DNA of 64,000 bases from Methanogenium organophilum (lineage in GTDB: Archaea; Halobacteriota; Methanomicrobia; Methanomicrobiales; Methanomicrobiaceae): NCBI RefSeq assembly GCF_026684035.1, contig NZ_CP113361.1, positions 496,001-560,000 on the forward strand. The letters are read 5' to 3'. Shown in pieces: positions 52,085 to 61,160 of the stretch (its first letter is position 1; every line of letters starts with the position of its first letter). Below the pieces are notes generated by a model. The model saw only the letters and a list, made by a program, of their open reading frames with translations, was not told the origin of the DNA and ran no database searches. The position numbers and the translations under genes were made by a program.

Positions 52085-55000
52085 TTATTCAATCAACCCA
52101 AACAACGCGTCCCGCAGCCCCACATTAAACTGGGCAATAAACATCGCATCACCGATATCGATGACCCCATTCTGGTGCACATCCGTCTGTGCAAATACAG
52201 CCGTATTCGTTGCCGGAAGCGGCGTCATCCCGACCACCTCTTTTAAAACACGCAGGGTATCCGCCTGGTTCACCGCCCCGTCCCCATTCGCATCACCGGG
52301 GAGAAGCGAGGCAACCGTGATGTAATCGACTTTTATGCAGGCTTCCTCACATCCATTCACCGCGAGGGTTACCGTATACGTCCCGTCTTCCGTATAGACA
52401 TGCCTCGGATTTTGCTCAGAAGAAGACGTGCCGTCACCAAAGGTCCAGCTCCAGAACGTTGAACTGCCCGTGGACATATCCGTAAAATTCACCGCCAATG
52501 GCGCTTTCCCATGGGTCATATCAGCAGTGAAATTCGCAACGGGCACCGTTGGCCGCAGGACAACTGAGAGCATACTCATCCCGCTGACAACAGTATCGCC
52601 CCCGCTGTCCGATAGCACCCCGGTTATTGTATACGTGCCGACCGGTTCATCCGCGGGAACACCCAGCCGGTATGTCACCGCATCCGGCGATGTCACGTTC
52701 CATATCCACTGTCCTGAAGCGCCGGATACCGACATATCATCTGCGGTGGAAGACACAGGCGTTATCGTCCACCCGGCCGGGACCTCCTCGGTCAGGACAA
52801 CAGGTGAGGCAAACTCCCCGGAGAACGTCACCGTAACCTCGGTTTCACCGCCGGGAGGAACCGATACCGCTGATATGCTGCGTTCGGCGCTCAGGACACG
52901 TGGCGGATCGTCACTCATCCCCTGCATGCAGAAACGCTCCCATCCATCCACCAGCGGATACAGGTCCTGCTCACTTGCGGCAACCACATACGATGTATCC
53001 CCGATGCCATTTCCATCTGCATCAACACCGCCGTAGTCACTCCAGTAGTTTCCGAGACGGCTGGTGCGATTGATCCCCCCGAACGGGTAGCAGAATAATT
53101 CAGTGGTGTTCCAGTGATTCTGGTCTGCATTGGTGATTTCTGCATTCCGGCCGTTGCCAATGAAATTGTTCAGATAAATCTGGTTACCGACAGAACCATC
53201 GATTTTCAGCCCGCAATTCACATTCCGGGATATGTTGTTGCAGGAAATGGTGTTGTGATTCTGACCGGCATCGAAGAGGAGACGGACACCACAGTAGCCA
53301 TTCTCACAGAGAGAGTTTCCCGATAGATTGAGATAATCGGCCCGCTCGCCATAAATTCCATAATAATTTGAATCCTGGATGGTATTTTCTGAGATTTCGA
53401 CATTGTCACTGAAATAAAATTCAATCCCGTTTGTTTGTGACTGGCCAATGTAATTATCACGGATGCATACATTACTGCACCCGATAAACCTGATACCCTG
53501 CTTGTTCTGGATGATTTCATTTTCGGATATTTCTGATCCGGAACTCGCCTGGATTCCCACCTGCATCGCGTTCTTTACCGTGAAATGGGTGAAGACAATC
53601 CCATAACTCCTGAGATCCACACCGATATCGCGGCAAAGCGCATCGATCACCGGATACCCCTCACCTGTATCCTGCCCCTGCAGTACCAGCTGCTTGGTCA
53701 CCACGAGATTTTCGTTATAGGTTCCGCTCTCCACGAGGATCACATGGCCGCTGCGGGTGTCGATGTCATCGATTGCCCCCTGGATATTGATGAAATTCTC
53801 GCCGGTGTCGATATTGTGAACCGGATACATGCCATACGGGGAGCTGAGTTTTACAATCCAGGCATCCCAGCGTCCATGGTTGCCGCATACATCACCGTCA
53901 TTTGATCCAAACGTCTCAGCAGCGACAATATATCCGCCATCAGCGGTCGGCTGAACAAAATATCCGATATCGGAGTATGTTCCCCCAAGACATCTCTGCC
54001 ATTCAGGGGAACCGGTGTTATCCAGTTTTATCACCCAGACGTCCCAGTCTCCATGCCAGCCGGTCACATCACCATCCCAGCTTGCAGTGGAACCGGCCAT
54101 GATATATCCCCCATCCGGCGTCTCGCGAACAGAATCTGCCAAATCCAGACCGGAACCCCCGAAACATCGCTGCCATTCAAGTGTGCCCGCACCGTCCAGT
54201 TTCACGATCCACGCATCATCATTGCCATGGTTTCCCGTAACATCGCCATCGGTCGAAAAGGTCGAGCCGGAAACGATATACCCGCCATCAGCAGTCTGCA
54301 TGACAACCGGATTCCAGTCCCGGTCTGTTCCCCCAAGACATTTCTGCCATACCACATCGCCGGTATCATCCAGTTTTGCCACCCAGATATCCTCCGCGTG
54401 GCCACCATGATTTCCGGAAACGTCACCATCGTCGGACTCGGTTTCGCCGGCGATGATGTACCCGCCATCTGTCGTCTGCCGGATGGACGTCCCCCGGTCA
54501 TACCCGGCACCGCCAAGACATCGCTGCCACACAAGGCTGCCTGCACCATCCAGCCTGAGCACCAGAATATCCTGATCTCCGTGGTTCCCGGACACGTCAC
54601 CGTCATCAGAAGTTGTGGAACCGGCAACGATATACCCGCCATCGGGAGTCTGCTGGACATAGCACCCACGATCTGAAGCTTTACCTCCAAAGCAGCGCTG
54701 CCATGTGATGGCGCCGGCGTCATTCAGTTTCACCACCCAGATATCAGTGCCGCCATGATTCCCGCTTACGTCACCGTCGATGGAAGTGGTCCAGCCAACA
54801 ACAATATATCCACCATCTCCCGTTTGTTCAATGAAACCGCTCCAGTCAGCAGATGATCCACCAAGACAGGTCTGCCATGCCACGGTGCCGGCAGCGTCCA
54901 GTTTCACCACCCAGACATCAGTATCGCCATGGTTCCCGCTCACATCCCCATCATTCGAACCGGTGAACCCGGTAACAATGTACCCGCCATCTGCAGTTTG

Positions 55001-55234
55001 CCGGACGATTCGTTCCCATTCTCCTTCATCCCCCGTTCCCCCCAAACACCGTGCCCATTCGATCCCCGGAGCCTCTCCCGCCACCACACTTCCATCCACA
55101 GGCACCGGCTCGGTTTGCACCCCATACGGCAGAGCCTCCGCAACCGGTTCTCCCGCAGATACGGACGACACCAGCCCAATGAATACTATCCCTACAGCAA
55201 TCCCAAAAAGAACCATTCCTTTATCGATCATCAT
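52085..55234 (-). CDS. giant secreted protein: DGGYI repeats, NosD helix, PKD, dockerin
   Basis: The 1049-residue protein starts with a signal peptide (MVLFGIAVGIVFIGLVSSVSA). Residues about 40-470 hold eight repeats of 52-55 residues with the core QTADGGYIVTG and DGDVSGNHG followed by WVVKLD and WQRCLGG, a probable beta-propeller. A NosD-type beta-helix follows (about 490-750), then a domain with PAGWTITPVSS, a PKD domain (FWSWTFGDGTSSSEQNPRHV) and a C-terminal dockerin-like pair (GDANGDGAVNQADTLRVL, VHQNGVIDIGDAMFIAQFNV). Calcium-binding dockerins dock onto cohesins, so it may belong to a surface complex. Start: the tandem ATGs at 55231/55234. Confidence 0.9.
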   Translation of the reverse strand: MMIDKGMVLFGIAVGIVFIGLVSSVSAGEPVAEALPYGVQTEPVPVDGSVVAGEAPGIEWARCLGGTGDEGEWERIVRQTADGGYIVTGFTGSNDGDVSGNHGDTDVWVVKLDAAGTVAWQTCLGGSSADWSGFIEQTGDGGYIVVGWTTSIDGDVSGNHGGTDIWVVKLNDAGAITWQRCFGGKASDRGCYVQQTPDGGYIVAGSTTSDDGDVSGNHGDQDILVLRLDGAGSLVWQRCLGGAGYDRGTSIRQTTDGGYIIAGETESDDGDVSGNHGGHAEDIWVAKLDDTGDVVWQKCLGGTDRDWNPVVMQTADGGYIVSGSTFSTDGDVTGNHGNDDAWIVKLDGAGTLEWQRCFGGSGLDLADSVRETPDGGYIMAGSTASWDGDVTGWHGDWDVWVIKLDNTGSPEWQRCLGGTYSDIGYFVQPTADGGYIVAAETFGSNDGDVCGNHGRWDAWIVKLSSPYGMYPVHNIDTGENFINIQGAIDDIDTRSGHVILVESGTYNENLVVTKQLVLQGQDTGEGYPVIDALCRDIGVDLRSYGIVFTHFTVKNAMQVGIQASSGSEISENEIIQNKQGIRFIGCSNVCIRDNYIGQSQTNGIEFYFSDNVEISENTIQDSNYYGIYGERADYLNLSGNSLCENGYCGVRLLFDAGQNHNTISCNNISRNVNCGLKIDGSVGNQIYLNNFIGNGRNAEITNADQNHWNTTELFCYPFGGINRTSRLGNYWSDYGGVDADGNGIGDTSYVVAASEQDLYPLVDGWERFCMQGMSDDPPRVLSAERSISAVSVPPGGETEVTVTFSGEFASPVVLTEEVPAGWTITPVSSTADDMSVSGASGQWIWNVTSPDAVTYRLGVPADEPVGTYTITGVLSDSGGDTVVSGMSMLSVVLRPTVPVANFTADMTHGKAPLAVNFTDMSTGSSTFWSWTFGDGTSSSEQNPRHVYTEDGTYTVTLAVNGCEEACIKVDYITVASLLPGDANGDGAVNQADTLRVLKEVVGMTPLPATNTAVFAQTDVHQNGVIDIGDAMFIAQFNVGLRDALFGLIE

Positions 55235-55592
55235 CGCATCGCCTCCGGTTCCGGCTCCTGACATGCGTGCTGCAGCGTGTGGAGGGATGATAAATCGAAA
55301 ATTCGGCAGAGAGAAATCCGGTGCAGCACCCGGTGTACCCGGAATATCCCCCCATGAACGCGAACCCCCCCGGAACGTGTTGATTTGACTGAATGATGAA
55401 ATGTCAATTCCGAAACATATCCTGTGCAATCTGTTTGCAGATGAACCCAATGGATGCCTGAATCATTAAATATTTTGCCGCTCTCCGGGTTCAGAGGCAT
55501 GCAGGAAACGGTTGCCAATCAGGCATAAAACACAGGGTGATGAGAAGAGATGACAGACCGGTATCAAAACAGAACATCCGGGCCGGGAAAAA

Positions 55593-55780
55593 CCCTACAA
55601 CAGCACCAGGTACGCCACCACCGAGAGCAGGAACGCAAAACAGGAGAATCGCCAGGCCCAGCGGAGCGATGAAGGTGAGCATCGCATTCACCGTGCTTGC
55701 CAGCCGGGAGATGCAGTTTGACCCGAAGACGGTCACCCCCTCCACCCAGCCGGTGCCGCCCGCCGCTTCTACAGGGGCCG
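55593..55780 (-). pseudogene. duplicated 3' end of the DUF2070 gene
   Basis: About 190 bases repeat 56806-56992, the last 60 codons of the DUF2070 gene (EGVTVFGSNCISRLASTVNA and the final membrane helix). A small frameshift near the end breaks LLFAFLL into LLFCVPALG. It has no start of its own. The duplicated piece is separated from the original by about 1.0 kb holding another gene. Confidence 0.85.
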
Positions 55781-55794
55781 AACCGATATGAAAC

Positions 55795-55870
55795 CCCTCA
55801 TCCGGACAGATCCAAACGAGACACCCACACTACCACCGCTTCACGAGATCGCAAACGGCTATCCGGGTGA
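55795..55870 (+). pseudogene. relic similar to the secreted protein at 51.4 kb
   Basis: Codons here read PLIRTDPNETPTLPPLHEIA then NGYP, close to PLRIPDPNETAFLRPLYEVA, NGYP in the intact gene. No start, signal peptide or further similarity is left. It points to a former second copy of that gene in this stretch. Confidence 0.55.
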
Positions 55871-55986
55871 TGCACCGGAAACCGGACACCGTATAAATGA
55901 GATTGGTCAGGCACTGTTCTGCGTCTTCCCCCTCTCGTTCATCACGCCATAGAGCGGCTCTTTTCTGACCATCACATATATTCACG

Positions 55987-56667
55987 TTAATACCACGAAT
56001 CACTCACCGAATACGTAACCGCTGCCTCTGCAAATCCCACATTCCCGCCGGGCAGCGATGCACGGACGGATGATTCCCAGACCGGAGCCTGAAACGCCAG
56101 TTTCTTCCCCCCACCGCCGATATAGCGGAGATCAAAGTCTGCCGACGTATCGGCGGAGAGCCGCAGGCCGTCGGCATACACAACACTCTGATACTTCCCG
56201 TAATTATTCCGGGCGAACGTTTCCACACTGACATTCCCCGGTATACTCACAACAGGCATCAGCAGACGGGGCCCGGATTCCCGGTCAAATGCCGCAAGAA
56301 TCATATCGATATCAGATACCTCACCTGACACAGACCGAAAGACCAGCATATCCCCGTACGGTGTCGTCTCAACAGAGAGATTCCAGTCGGGATTCAACCG
56401 GTATACCCCGGGTTCAGCCCGGACCCGGGCCAGGTTCGCTTCAGAAAATACCGGCTCTCCGCTGAGATAGACAGGAATAGGCACCATCAGCGTGGCCGCA
56501 CCGTCGGTAACCGTATTATCCATGCCGGTGATCCGGATCACATAATTATTGTTGCCTTCCGCACCTTCGACAAGATACGGGCCGCACAATAGTGCAGCCA
56601 GCCCGACAACCGCTATCGATACGATAACTGCAACCGCAATACCATCGCTCTTCTTCATTCGGCTCAA
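55987..56667 (-). CDS. membrane-anchored extracellular protein of unknown function
   Basis: The 226-residue product has an N-terminal anchor (GIAVAVIVSIAVVGLAALLC) and a beta-rich outer domain (NYVIRITGMDNTVTDGAATL and further strands). Start may be the TTG at 56667, which has GGTGTGATC in front, or the ATG at 56658. I do not recognise the family. It lies between the DUF2070 gene and its duplicated end. The fragment just upstream may be the end of a gene that formed an operon with it. Confidence 0.7.
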   Translation of the reverse strand: MSRMKKSDGIAVAVIVSIAVVGLAALLCGPYLVEGAEGNNNYVIRITGMDNTVTDGAATLMVPIPVYLSGEPVFSEANLARVRAEPGVYRLNPDWNLSVETTPYGDMLVFRSVSGEVSDIDMILAAFDRESGPRLLMPVVSIPGNVSVETFARNNYGKYQSVVYADGLRLSADTSADFDLRYIGGGGKKLAFQAPVWESSVRASLPGGNVGFAEAAVTYSVSDSWY

Positions 56668-56670
56668 AGA

Positions 56671-56805
56671 TCACACCTTTCCCACAATCATCCAGGATTC
56701 GGCGATGAGTCCGGAATCATTAGCAGAGTATGTGTAATACCGGACGAAAAGAGTGTTGCCGGTAAAGACGGGTATCACCCCGGCAGGATACGTATCAGAG
56801 GAATT
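56671..56805 (-). pseudogene. 3' fragment of a lost gene
   Basis: One frame reads GNSSDTYPAGVIPVFTGNTL followed by FVRYYTYSANDSG and ends WMIVGKV-stop, four bases before the next start. This looks like the end of a beta-rich surface protein. Its front half is replaced by the end of DUF2070. A GTG at the VIPVF position could start a very short product. It marks the border of a rearrangement. Confidence 0.5.
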
Positions 56806-56807
56806 CC

Positions 56808-58466
56808 CTACAACAGCACCAGGTACGCCACAACGGAGAGCAGGAACGCAAACAGGAGAATCGCCAGGCCCAGCGGAGCGATGAAGGTGAGCATCGCATT
56901 CACCGTGCTTGCCAGCTGGGAGATCCGGTTCGACCCGAAGACCGTCACCCCTTCCACCCAGCCGGTGCCGCCTGCCGCCTCCGCCGGGGCAAGGTCCGCT
57001 ATTGCCGTACGCACCGCATCTTCCACATAGGGGATGATCTCCTCTGCCGGGATGCGATAGCCCACCGGATTCCTGCCGGAGAGCGTATTCACCACATGCG
57101 AATCGGTGGTCATGATCTCGCACTCATCGACCACAGTCAGCAAATGATCCCGCAGCACCTCACGGACCCCGTGCTCCACATTGTTGCCGTCAAAGAGCAC
57201 ATAGGCCGTCACCTGCCCCTCCACCCGGACTACAAGCGCCATGATCCCGAGATCCCCGAATCCCTCCTCACGGGAGAACGGTACCGCCCGGTGAGCAGCC
57301 CCCACCTCAAAAGACGCACAGGGCAACGTAAGACATCCGTCCGCTGCCACCTGCGCCGCCTTCCAGTATTCATAGGCAGAGAGCGACCCCGCTACCACCG
57401 GTTCGGTCACATCGACCATGCAGTTGTGCCCGTCCACAAACGCCACATGCCGGTAGCGTCTCTGGCACTCCGCCATCACCGCAAGACCGATGGCATACTC
57501 CAGGTCCTCAGTCTTCTCCGGGGAACGGGTGGCAATAAGGAGCAGCGTATCGCCAAATCCCTGTGCACAAATATCCACCGACCCATAGGAATACCTGCGG
57601 GACGGCGTTGCCTTCGGGAAGAAGACCGCATCCCGCCGGGACGCACGCACCGCATCCGCCATCCCCGTCACCTCACTCTCCGAGACAAGGTTGAAGTCAT
57701 GCGTCGCACACCCGTGGGCGACAAACGTGTCCATCCCGATCATATCGTGGAGCAGTTTCGGCAGGTTCGCCCCGCCGATCTCCCCCATTGGGCCGGGATG
57801 CAGGTTCGGCACGGTGAAGGTAATATCCCCCCGCCCTGCACGGGAAAAGAAGAGCGACGCCTGCTGGACATAGACGTCCTCGCCGATCTCCATGAAGAAC
57901 TCATCCAGTGCCTTATCGCCGTCCGTATTGTGGGCGATGAACGCATTGATGAAATGCAGGGCGCTGATACGGAAGTTCTTCCGCAGGGGTCGCTCCACAA
58001 GCCAGAGGAAGAGCAGTACCCCACAGCCGAAGAGCAGGTGCAGCACAATCACGAAATACAGGAAATCCATCCCGAAATAGTATGTTCCCGCAATCGCTGC
58101 TGCGATACTCTGCAGTGACGCCGCAGGCACCATCCGGGCCATCCGGTAATCGGCAATCCCCGCGAGCACAATCAGCCGGACGGAAAAGACCACACCCAGT
58201 GCCACCGCAAAGAGCACCGAATAGAAGTTCGGGTATGGCAGAAATGTCAGGAGGAGACTTACAATGACCTGAAAGACCATGCACGCCATTGCGAGGAGTG
58301 CCGAGCGGTTCCAGGTAATCTTGCCCCCCACACTCTCAACAGAGGGTTTTGTAAGGACAAAAGCGAAAAGTGCGGGAATCACATACCCGGAAAATCCGAA
58401 TACCAGCAGGTAATTGCGCCCGCCGATGTACCCCGCTCCGTCGATCACAATCCCCATGAGGAGCAT
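56808..58466 (-). CDS. DUF2070-family membrane protein
   Basis: The protein (552 residues from the first ATG) has about seven membrane helices in its first 190 residues, a long soluble domain (DGDKALDEFFMEIG, NLHPGPMGEIGGANLP, GHNCMVDVTEP) and two C-terminal helices. It belongs to the DUF2070 family of archaeal proteins; the function is unknown. The similarity seems to extend upstream of the ATG: ALEDLSRYIFAAPAWPRSVA is coded in frame and fits the family N-terminus. No ATG, GTG or TTG lies there; a CTG at 58553 has AGGTG seven bases before it. The true product may be 581 residues. Confidence 0.88.
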   Translation of the reverse strand: MLLMGIVIDGAGYIGGRNYLLVFGFSGYVIPALFAFVLTKPSVESVGGKITWNRSALLAMACMVFQVIVSLLLTFLPYPNFYSVLFAVALGVVFSVRLIVLAGIADYRMARMVPAASLQSIAAAIAGTYYFGMDFLYFVIVLHLLFGCGVLLFLWLVERPLRKNFRISALHFINAFIAHNTDGDKALDEFFMEIGEDVYVQQASLFFSRAGRGDITFTVPNLHPGPMGEIGGANLPKLLHDMIGMDTFVAHGCATHDFNLVSESEVTGMADAVRASRRDAVFFPKATPSRRYSYGSVDICAQGFGDTLLLIATRSPEKTEDLEYAIGLAVMAECQRRYRHVAFVDGHNCMVDVTEPVVAGSLSAYEYWKAAQVAADGCLTLPCASFEVGAAHRAVPFSREEGFGDLGIMALVVRVEGQVTAYVLFDGNNVEHGVREVLRDHLLTVVDECEIMTTDSHVVNTLSGRNPVGYRIPAEEIIPYVEDAVRTAIADLAPAEAAGGTGWVEGVTVFGSNRISQLASTVNAMLTFIAPLGLAILLFAFLLSVVAYLVLL

Positions 58467-58612
58467 AATTGCAACCGAACGCGGCCATGCAGGAGCTGCA
58501 AAAATGTACCGGGAGAGGTCTTCAAGTGCAGAATTTCCGCCTTTATCCGTCAGATTGACACACCTGCTTCACTCAACCTAGGTTTGTTCAGTCTCTATTT
58601 ATGCGATATGAT

Positions 58613-59506
58613 TCAGGGCAGGGAAACCGGTGCAAGGTCGCCGAAATGCTCCCGGTACCGCACTGCCATCCGGTCCCAGTCGGCGAGATTCGTCTGGCAC
58701 CCGGCCTTCTCCACCACGAATGATGCCGTTGTCGTGCCAATCTCCAGTGCCGTCACCGGATCATAGCCCCGCATCTCCGCCGTCAGGAACCCGGCACGAA
58801 ACGCGTCACCGGCGCCGGTCGGGTCGGCAAGCGTCACCGGCACTGCCGGGACATGCACCTCTTCGCCGTCCTGGTACAGGAGACTCCCGTCCCCCGACAT
58901 CGTGATAATGACACGGGGCACCATCGCAATGAGGGCCTCGCGGGAGAACCCGCCGATCGCACAGATCCGTTCTGCCTCATGGCGGTTTACAAAGAGCAGG
59001 TCGGTACGCTTCAGGATCTCACAGATCTGGTCACGGGAGAACCGCACCAGGTCCTGCCCCGGATCAAACGAGACCCAGGAGGCCTTCTCTGCCACCCGGA
59101 CACAGAAATCCGGTTCGGATGGCGCAAGGTGCACGCGGTCCAGAACCGGCGCCTCGGCGTCAGAGAGCGCTGCAGACGCACCCCATTCAAAGTAAGTGAT
59201 CTGGTCATCCGTCCCGTCATTGAAGAGATAACAGGTCGAGGAATGCATCTCCGGTTTCACAATAAACCGGCGCAGAACACCGAGTTTTGTGAGCCAGTGA
59301 TCGTACTCGCTCCCGGCAAAATCGCCCCCTACTGCGGTCACCAGTTCCGATGCACCGCCTAAGACCGCGATGCCAGCCGCAATATTTGCCGCACCGCCCC
59401 CGTAGAAGATCTCGTGCGCGGTGATAAACGTGGAATGGTTCTTTGCAATCAGTTCGGGAACCGTAAAAAGATGGTCGGTGGTGGTATGACCCACAACCGA
59501 GATCAT
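58613..59506 (-). CDS. PfkB-family carbohydrate or nucleoside kinase
   Basis: This 297-residue kinase phosphorylates a sugar or nucleoside with ATP. It shows the PfkB signatures: GGGAANIAAGIAVLGG with the substrate pocket and, near the end, DPTGAGDAFRAGFL with the catalytic Asp. FVNRHEAE is the usual middle motif. Archaeal members act on nucleosides or ribose-5-phosphate-type sugars; the substrate cannot be told here. Start is ATG 59506, one base before the DUF555 stop region, so it is the last gene of a short operon. Confidence 0.92.
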   Translation of the reverse strand: MISVVGHTTTDHLFTVPELIAKNHSTFITAHEIFYGGGAANIAAGIAVLGGASELVTAVGGDFAGSEYDHWLTKLGVLRRFIVKPEMHSSTCYLFNDGTDDQITYFEWGASAALSDAEAPVLDRVHLAPSEPDFCVRVAEKASWVSFDPGQDLVRFSRDQICEILKRTDLLFVNRHEAERICAIGGFSREALIAMVPRVIITMSGDGSLLYQDGEEVHVPAVPVTLADPTGAGDAFRAGFLTAEMRGYDPVTALEIGTTTASFVVEKAGCQTNLADWDRMAVRYREHFGDLAPVSLP

Positions 59507-59507
59507 A

Positions 59508-59858
59508 TCAGTTCGACCCCGACAGCTCTTCGACCTCAAGAACCTTCAGCGGAATGTCACGCAGCGACTGTCCGATGACAGACTTTGCGATCCGTTCGGC
59601 GTGTGCCTCAGATTCCGCCTTGAAGACCTTCATCTCAAGCGTCAGCCCGACAAGGGCGATGTTTGACACAATCAGGGCATTATTCAGTTCCTGTTCACAG
59701 AACGGGCATATTGCCTGTCCGATCTCGATCTCTACAAACTTGGCTTTCGGGTTCAGCCGTTTTCCTGCTTCAGATATGGCGATGCCAATCGCATCGTCAA
59801 GGGTATCCACATCGCGGACAACCCATCCGGACTCCAGTATAACGCGGTAGTCACTCAT
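59508..59858 (-). CDS. DUF555/UPF0212 family protein
   Basis: The 116-residue archaeal protein has [40 protein letters not shown] and a CPFC motif, as in UPF0212 proteins, which usually bear Cys for metal binding. The function is unknown. Start is ATG 59858; the longer frame overlaps the nitroreductase gene. It sits between nitroreductase and PfkB kinase on the same strand. Confidence 0.88.
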   Translation of the reverse strand: MSDYRVILESGWVVRDVDTLDDAIGIAISEAGKRLNPKAKFVEIEIGQAICPFCEQELNNALIVSNIALVGLTLEMKVFKAESEAHAERIAKSVIGQSLRDIPLKVLEVEELSGSN

Positions 59859-59871
59859 TTTCTCATGCCTC

Positions 59872-60399
59872 TTACCAGATATTTTCGTGTACGTGTTCAC
59901 CGATGGGCATCCTTCCGGCATAGGACGGGGGCAGATGCCCCTTTCCTGCCGCAAGGAGGACCAGCGGACGGATATGCTCCGGGAGCGCGAGGATCTCACT
60001 CACGGTCTCCTCGTCAAAAGCGCCTGTCCAGCAGGTCTGCAGACCCGCTGCATGCGCTCCGAGCATCATATAAGTCGCGGCAATCGTTGCGTCCTGCACC
60101 GCATAGAGAATGCCCCGTTCCCCGTACTGCGACATCGACCGCACGTAATTCGCGCAGACCACAAAGACACAGGGTGCCTCCATCAGGTGCTGCTGCTGGA
60201 ACGCCGCATCGGAGAGATCTTCACGGATGCCCTCATCTGTTGCGATCACCACATCCCACGCCTCACGGTTGCCCGCTGACGGGGCACGCTCCGCGGCGCG
60301 AATGACTGCTTCAATCTCTGCAGACGTTAGTTCAACATCGCTAAATTCACGGACAGACGAGCGTGTCCGTAAAAATCCCAGGAATTCAGAGGAATCCAT
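59872..60399 (-). CDS. nitroreductase-family FMN protein
   Basis: This 175-residue flavoprotein starts [16 protein letters not shown], the FMN-binding R-x-S-x-R motif, and continues with [20 protein letters not shown] and the end [13 protein letters not shown]. It probably reduces nitro- or quinone-like compounds with NAD(P)H. Start is ATG 60399, which overlaps the end of the gene upstream by 14 bases. The length is normal for the family. Confidence 0.93.
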   Translation of the reverse strand: MDSSEFLGFLRTRSSVREFSDVELTSAEIEAVIRAAERAPSAGNREAWDVVIATDEGIREDLSDAAFQQQHLMEAPCVFVVCANYVRSMSQYGERGILYAVQDATIAATYMMLGAHAAGLQTCWTGAFDEETVSEILALPEHIRPLVLLAAGKGHLPPSYAGRMPIGEHVHENIW

Positions 60400-60742
60400 G
60401 TTCAGACAGAAACTCCCATGCTTCCTGTGCAGGAGTCGTAGCAAGGCTCACTGCATCTCCGATCTTCTGGGTTGCTTCCGCAAACTCGTCAGACTCAAGA
60501 CGCGAGATGGCTTCACTCACGCGGTCTGCGGCCTGCTGGAAATTCCGGTTCTTCGTCGCATTGAATCCAAGCATCAGATTGGACCGGAACAGCTCCAGGA
60601 AGTTCGTCGTTACGCGCTTTGCAGCGGTACGCTCCGCGCCTTTGTAATCGTATAATGTTGCAAGAATCTGGGAGGCGGCGATAAGTTCAGACTTTGACCG
60701 CTCAGAAAACTGATATGCTGCAACTGCTTCTTTTGCATTCAT
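60386..60742 (-). CDS. conserved small protein of unknown function
   Basis: The 118-residue, helical protein reads MNAKEAVAAYQFSERSKSEL and on to FAEATQKIGDAVSLATTPAQ without known motifs. The codon pattern and the 14-base overlap with the nitroreductase gene support it. I do not recognise a named family. It is soluble. Confidence 0.72.
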   Translation of the reverse strand: MNAKEAVAAYQFSERSKSELIAASQILATLYDYKGAERTAAKRVTTNFLELFRSNLMLGFNATKNRNFQQAADRVSEAISRLESDEFAEATQKIGDAVSLATTPAQEAWEFLSEHGFL

Positions 60743-60779
60743 CACAAAACCTACCGATTGTCTCATATAAAAACGGGAT

Positions 60780-60796
60780 GGGTGATAATCTCACCC
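60780..60796. repeat. inverted repeat GGGTGA-N5-TCACCC
   Basis: The element lies 38 bases upstream of the small conserved gene and could be its operator, or the end hairpin of the DUF5350 transcript. It resembles the GGGTGA-TAC-TCACCC element at 13.3 kb in its arms but not in its loop. Confidence 0.4.
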
Positions 60797-60813
60797 GGGT
60801 ATCAATATTGTGT

Positions 60814-61098
60814 CTATTTGGATCCTTTGATGGAAGCAGGTGAACGGCGGATTCTCCTGCGGAACCGTGGATCATTCTCAGGACCTCTGCCGCGTCCGCG
60901 TGCTCCGCCGCGTCCGCCTCTGCCGCCCCTCCGGCCATCATCCTGTGATGCCTTCAGTGCCTTTTTCAGCTGATTACCGGTTTTAAACCGCTGGTTTGGA
61001 CCGGGTTTCTTATATGTTCCTTCCTTTGCCGGGACAAGTCTGACCTGACCCTTTACGCTTTTAATCTGCGTCCATGTTGTGGTACCAGTTTTTCCCAT
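60814..61098 (-). CDS. DUF5350-family small basic protein
   Basis: The 94-residue protein begins GKTGTTTWTQIKSVKGQVRL and continues KPGPNQRFKTGNQLKKALKA, the DUF5350 pattern as I recall it. An Arg-Gly repeat (RRGGRGGRGGARGRGRG) follows and could bind RNA. The family is restricted to methanogens and its role is unknown. It is preceded by an AT-rich gap with AGGAG (AAGGAGTTG) before the ATG. Confidence 0.82.
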   Translation of the reverse strand: MGKTGTTTWTQIKSVKGQVRLVPAKEGTYKKPGPNQRFKTGNQLKKALKASQDDGRRGGRGGRGGARGRGRGPENDPRFRRRIRRSPASIKGSK

Positions 61099-61160
61099 AG
61101 AACAACTCCTTACTAATTAACACAGGAAAACGGATAAATGTAACCGAGAGGAAGACCCTC

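Noticed and set aside
57096-58118. 340-codon plus-strand open frame
   Set aside because: It is the antisense shadow of the DUF2070 gene, with His/Arg-rich nonsense sequence and no family features.
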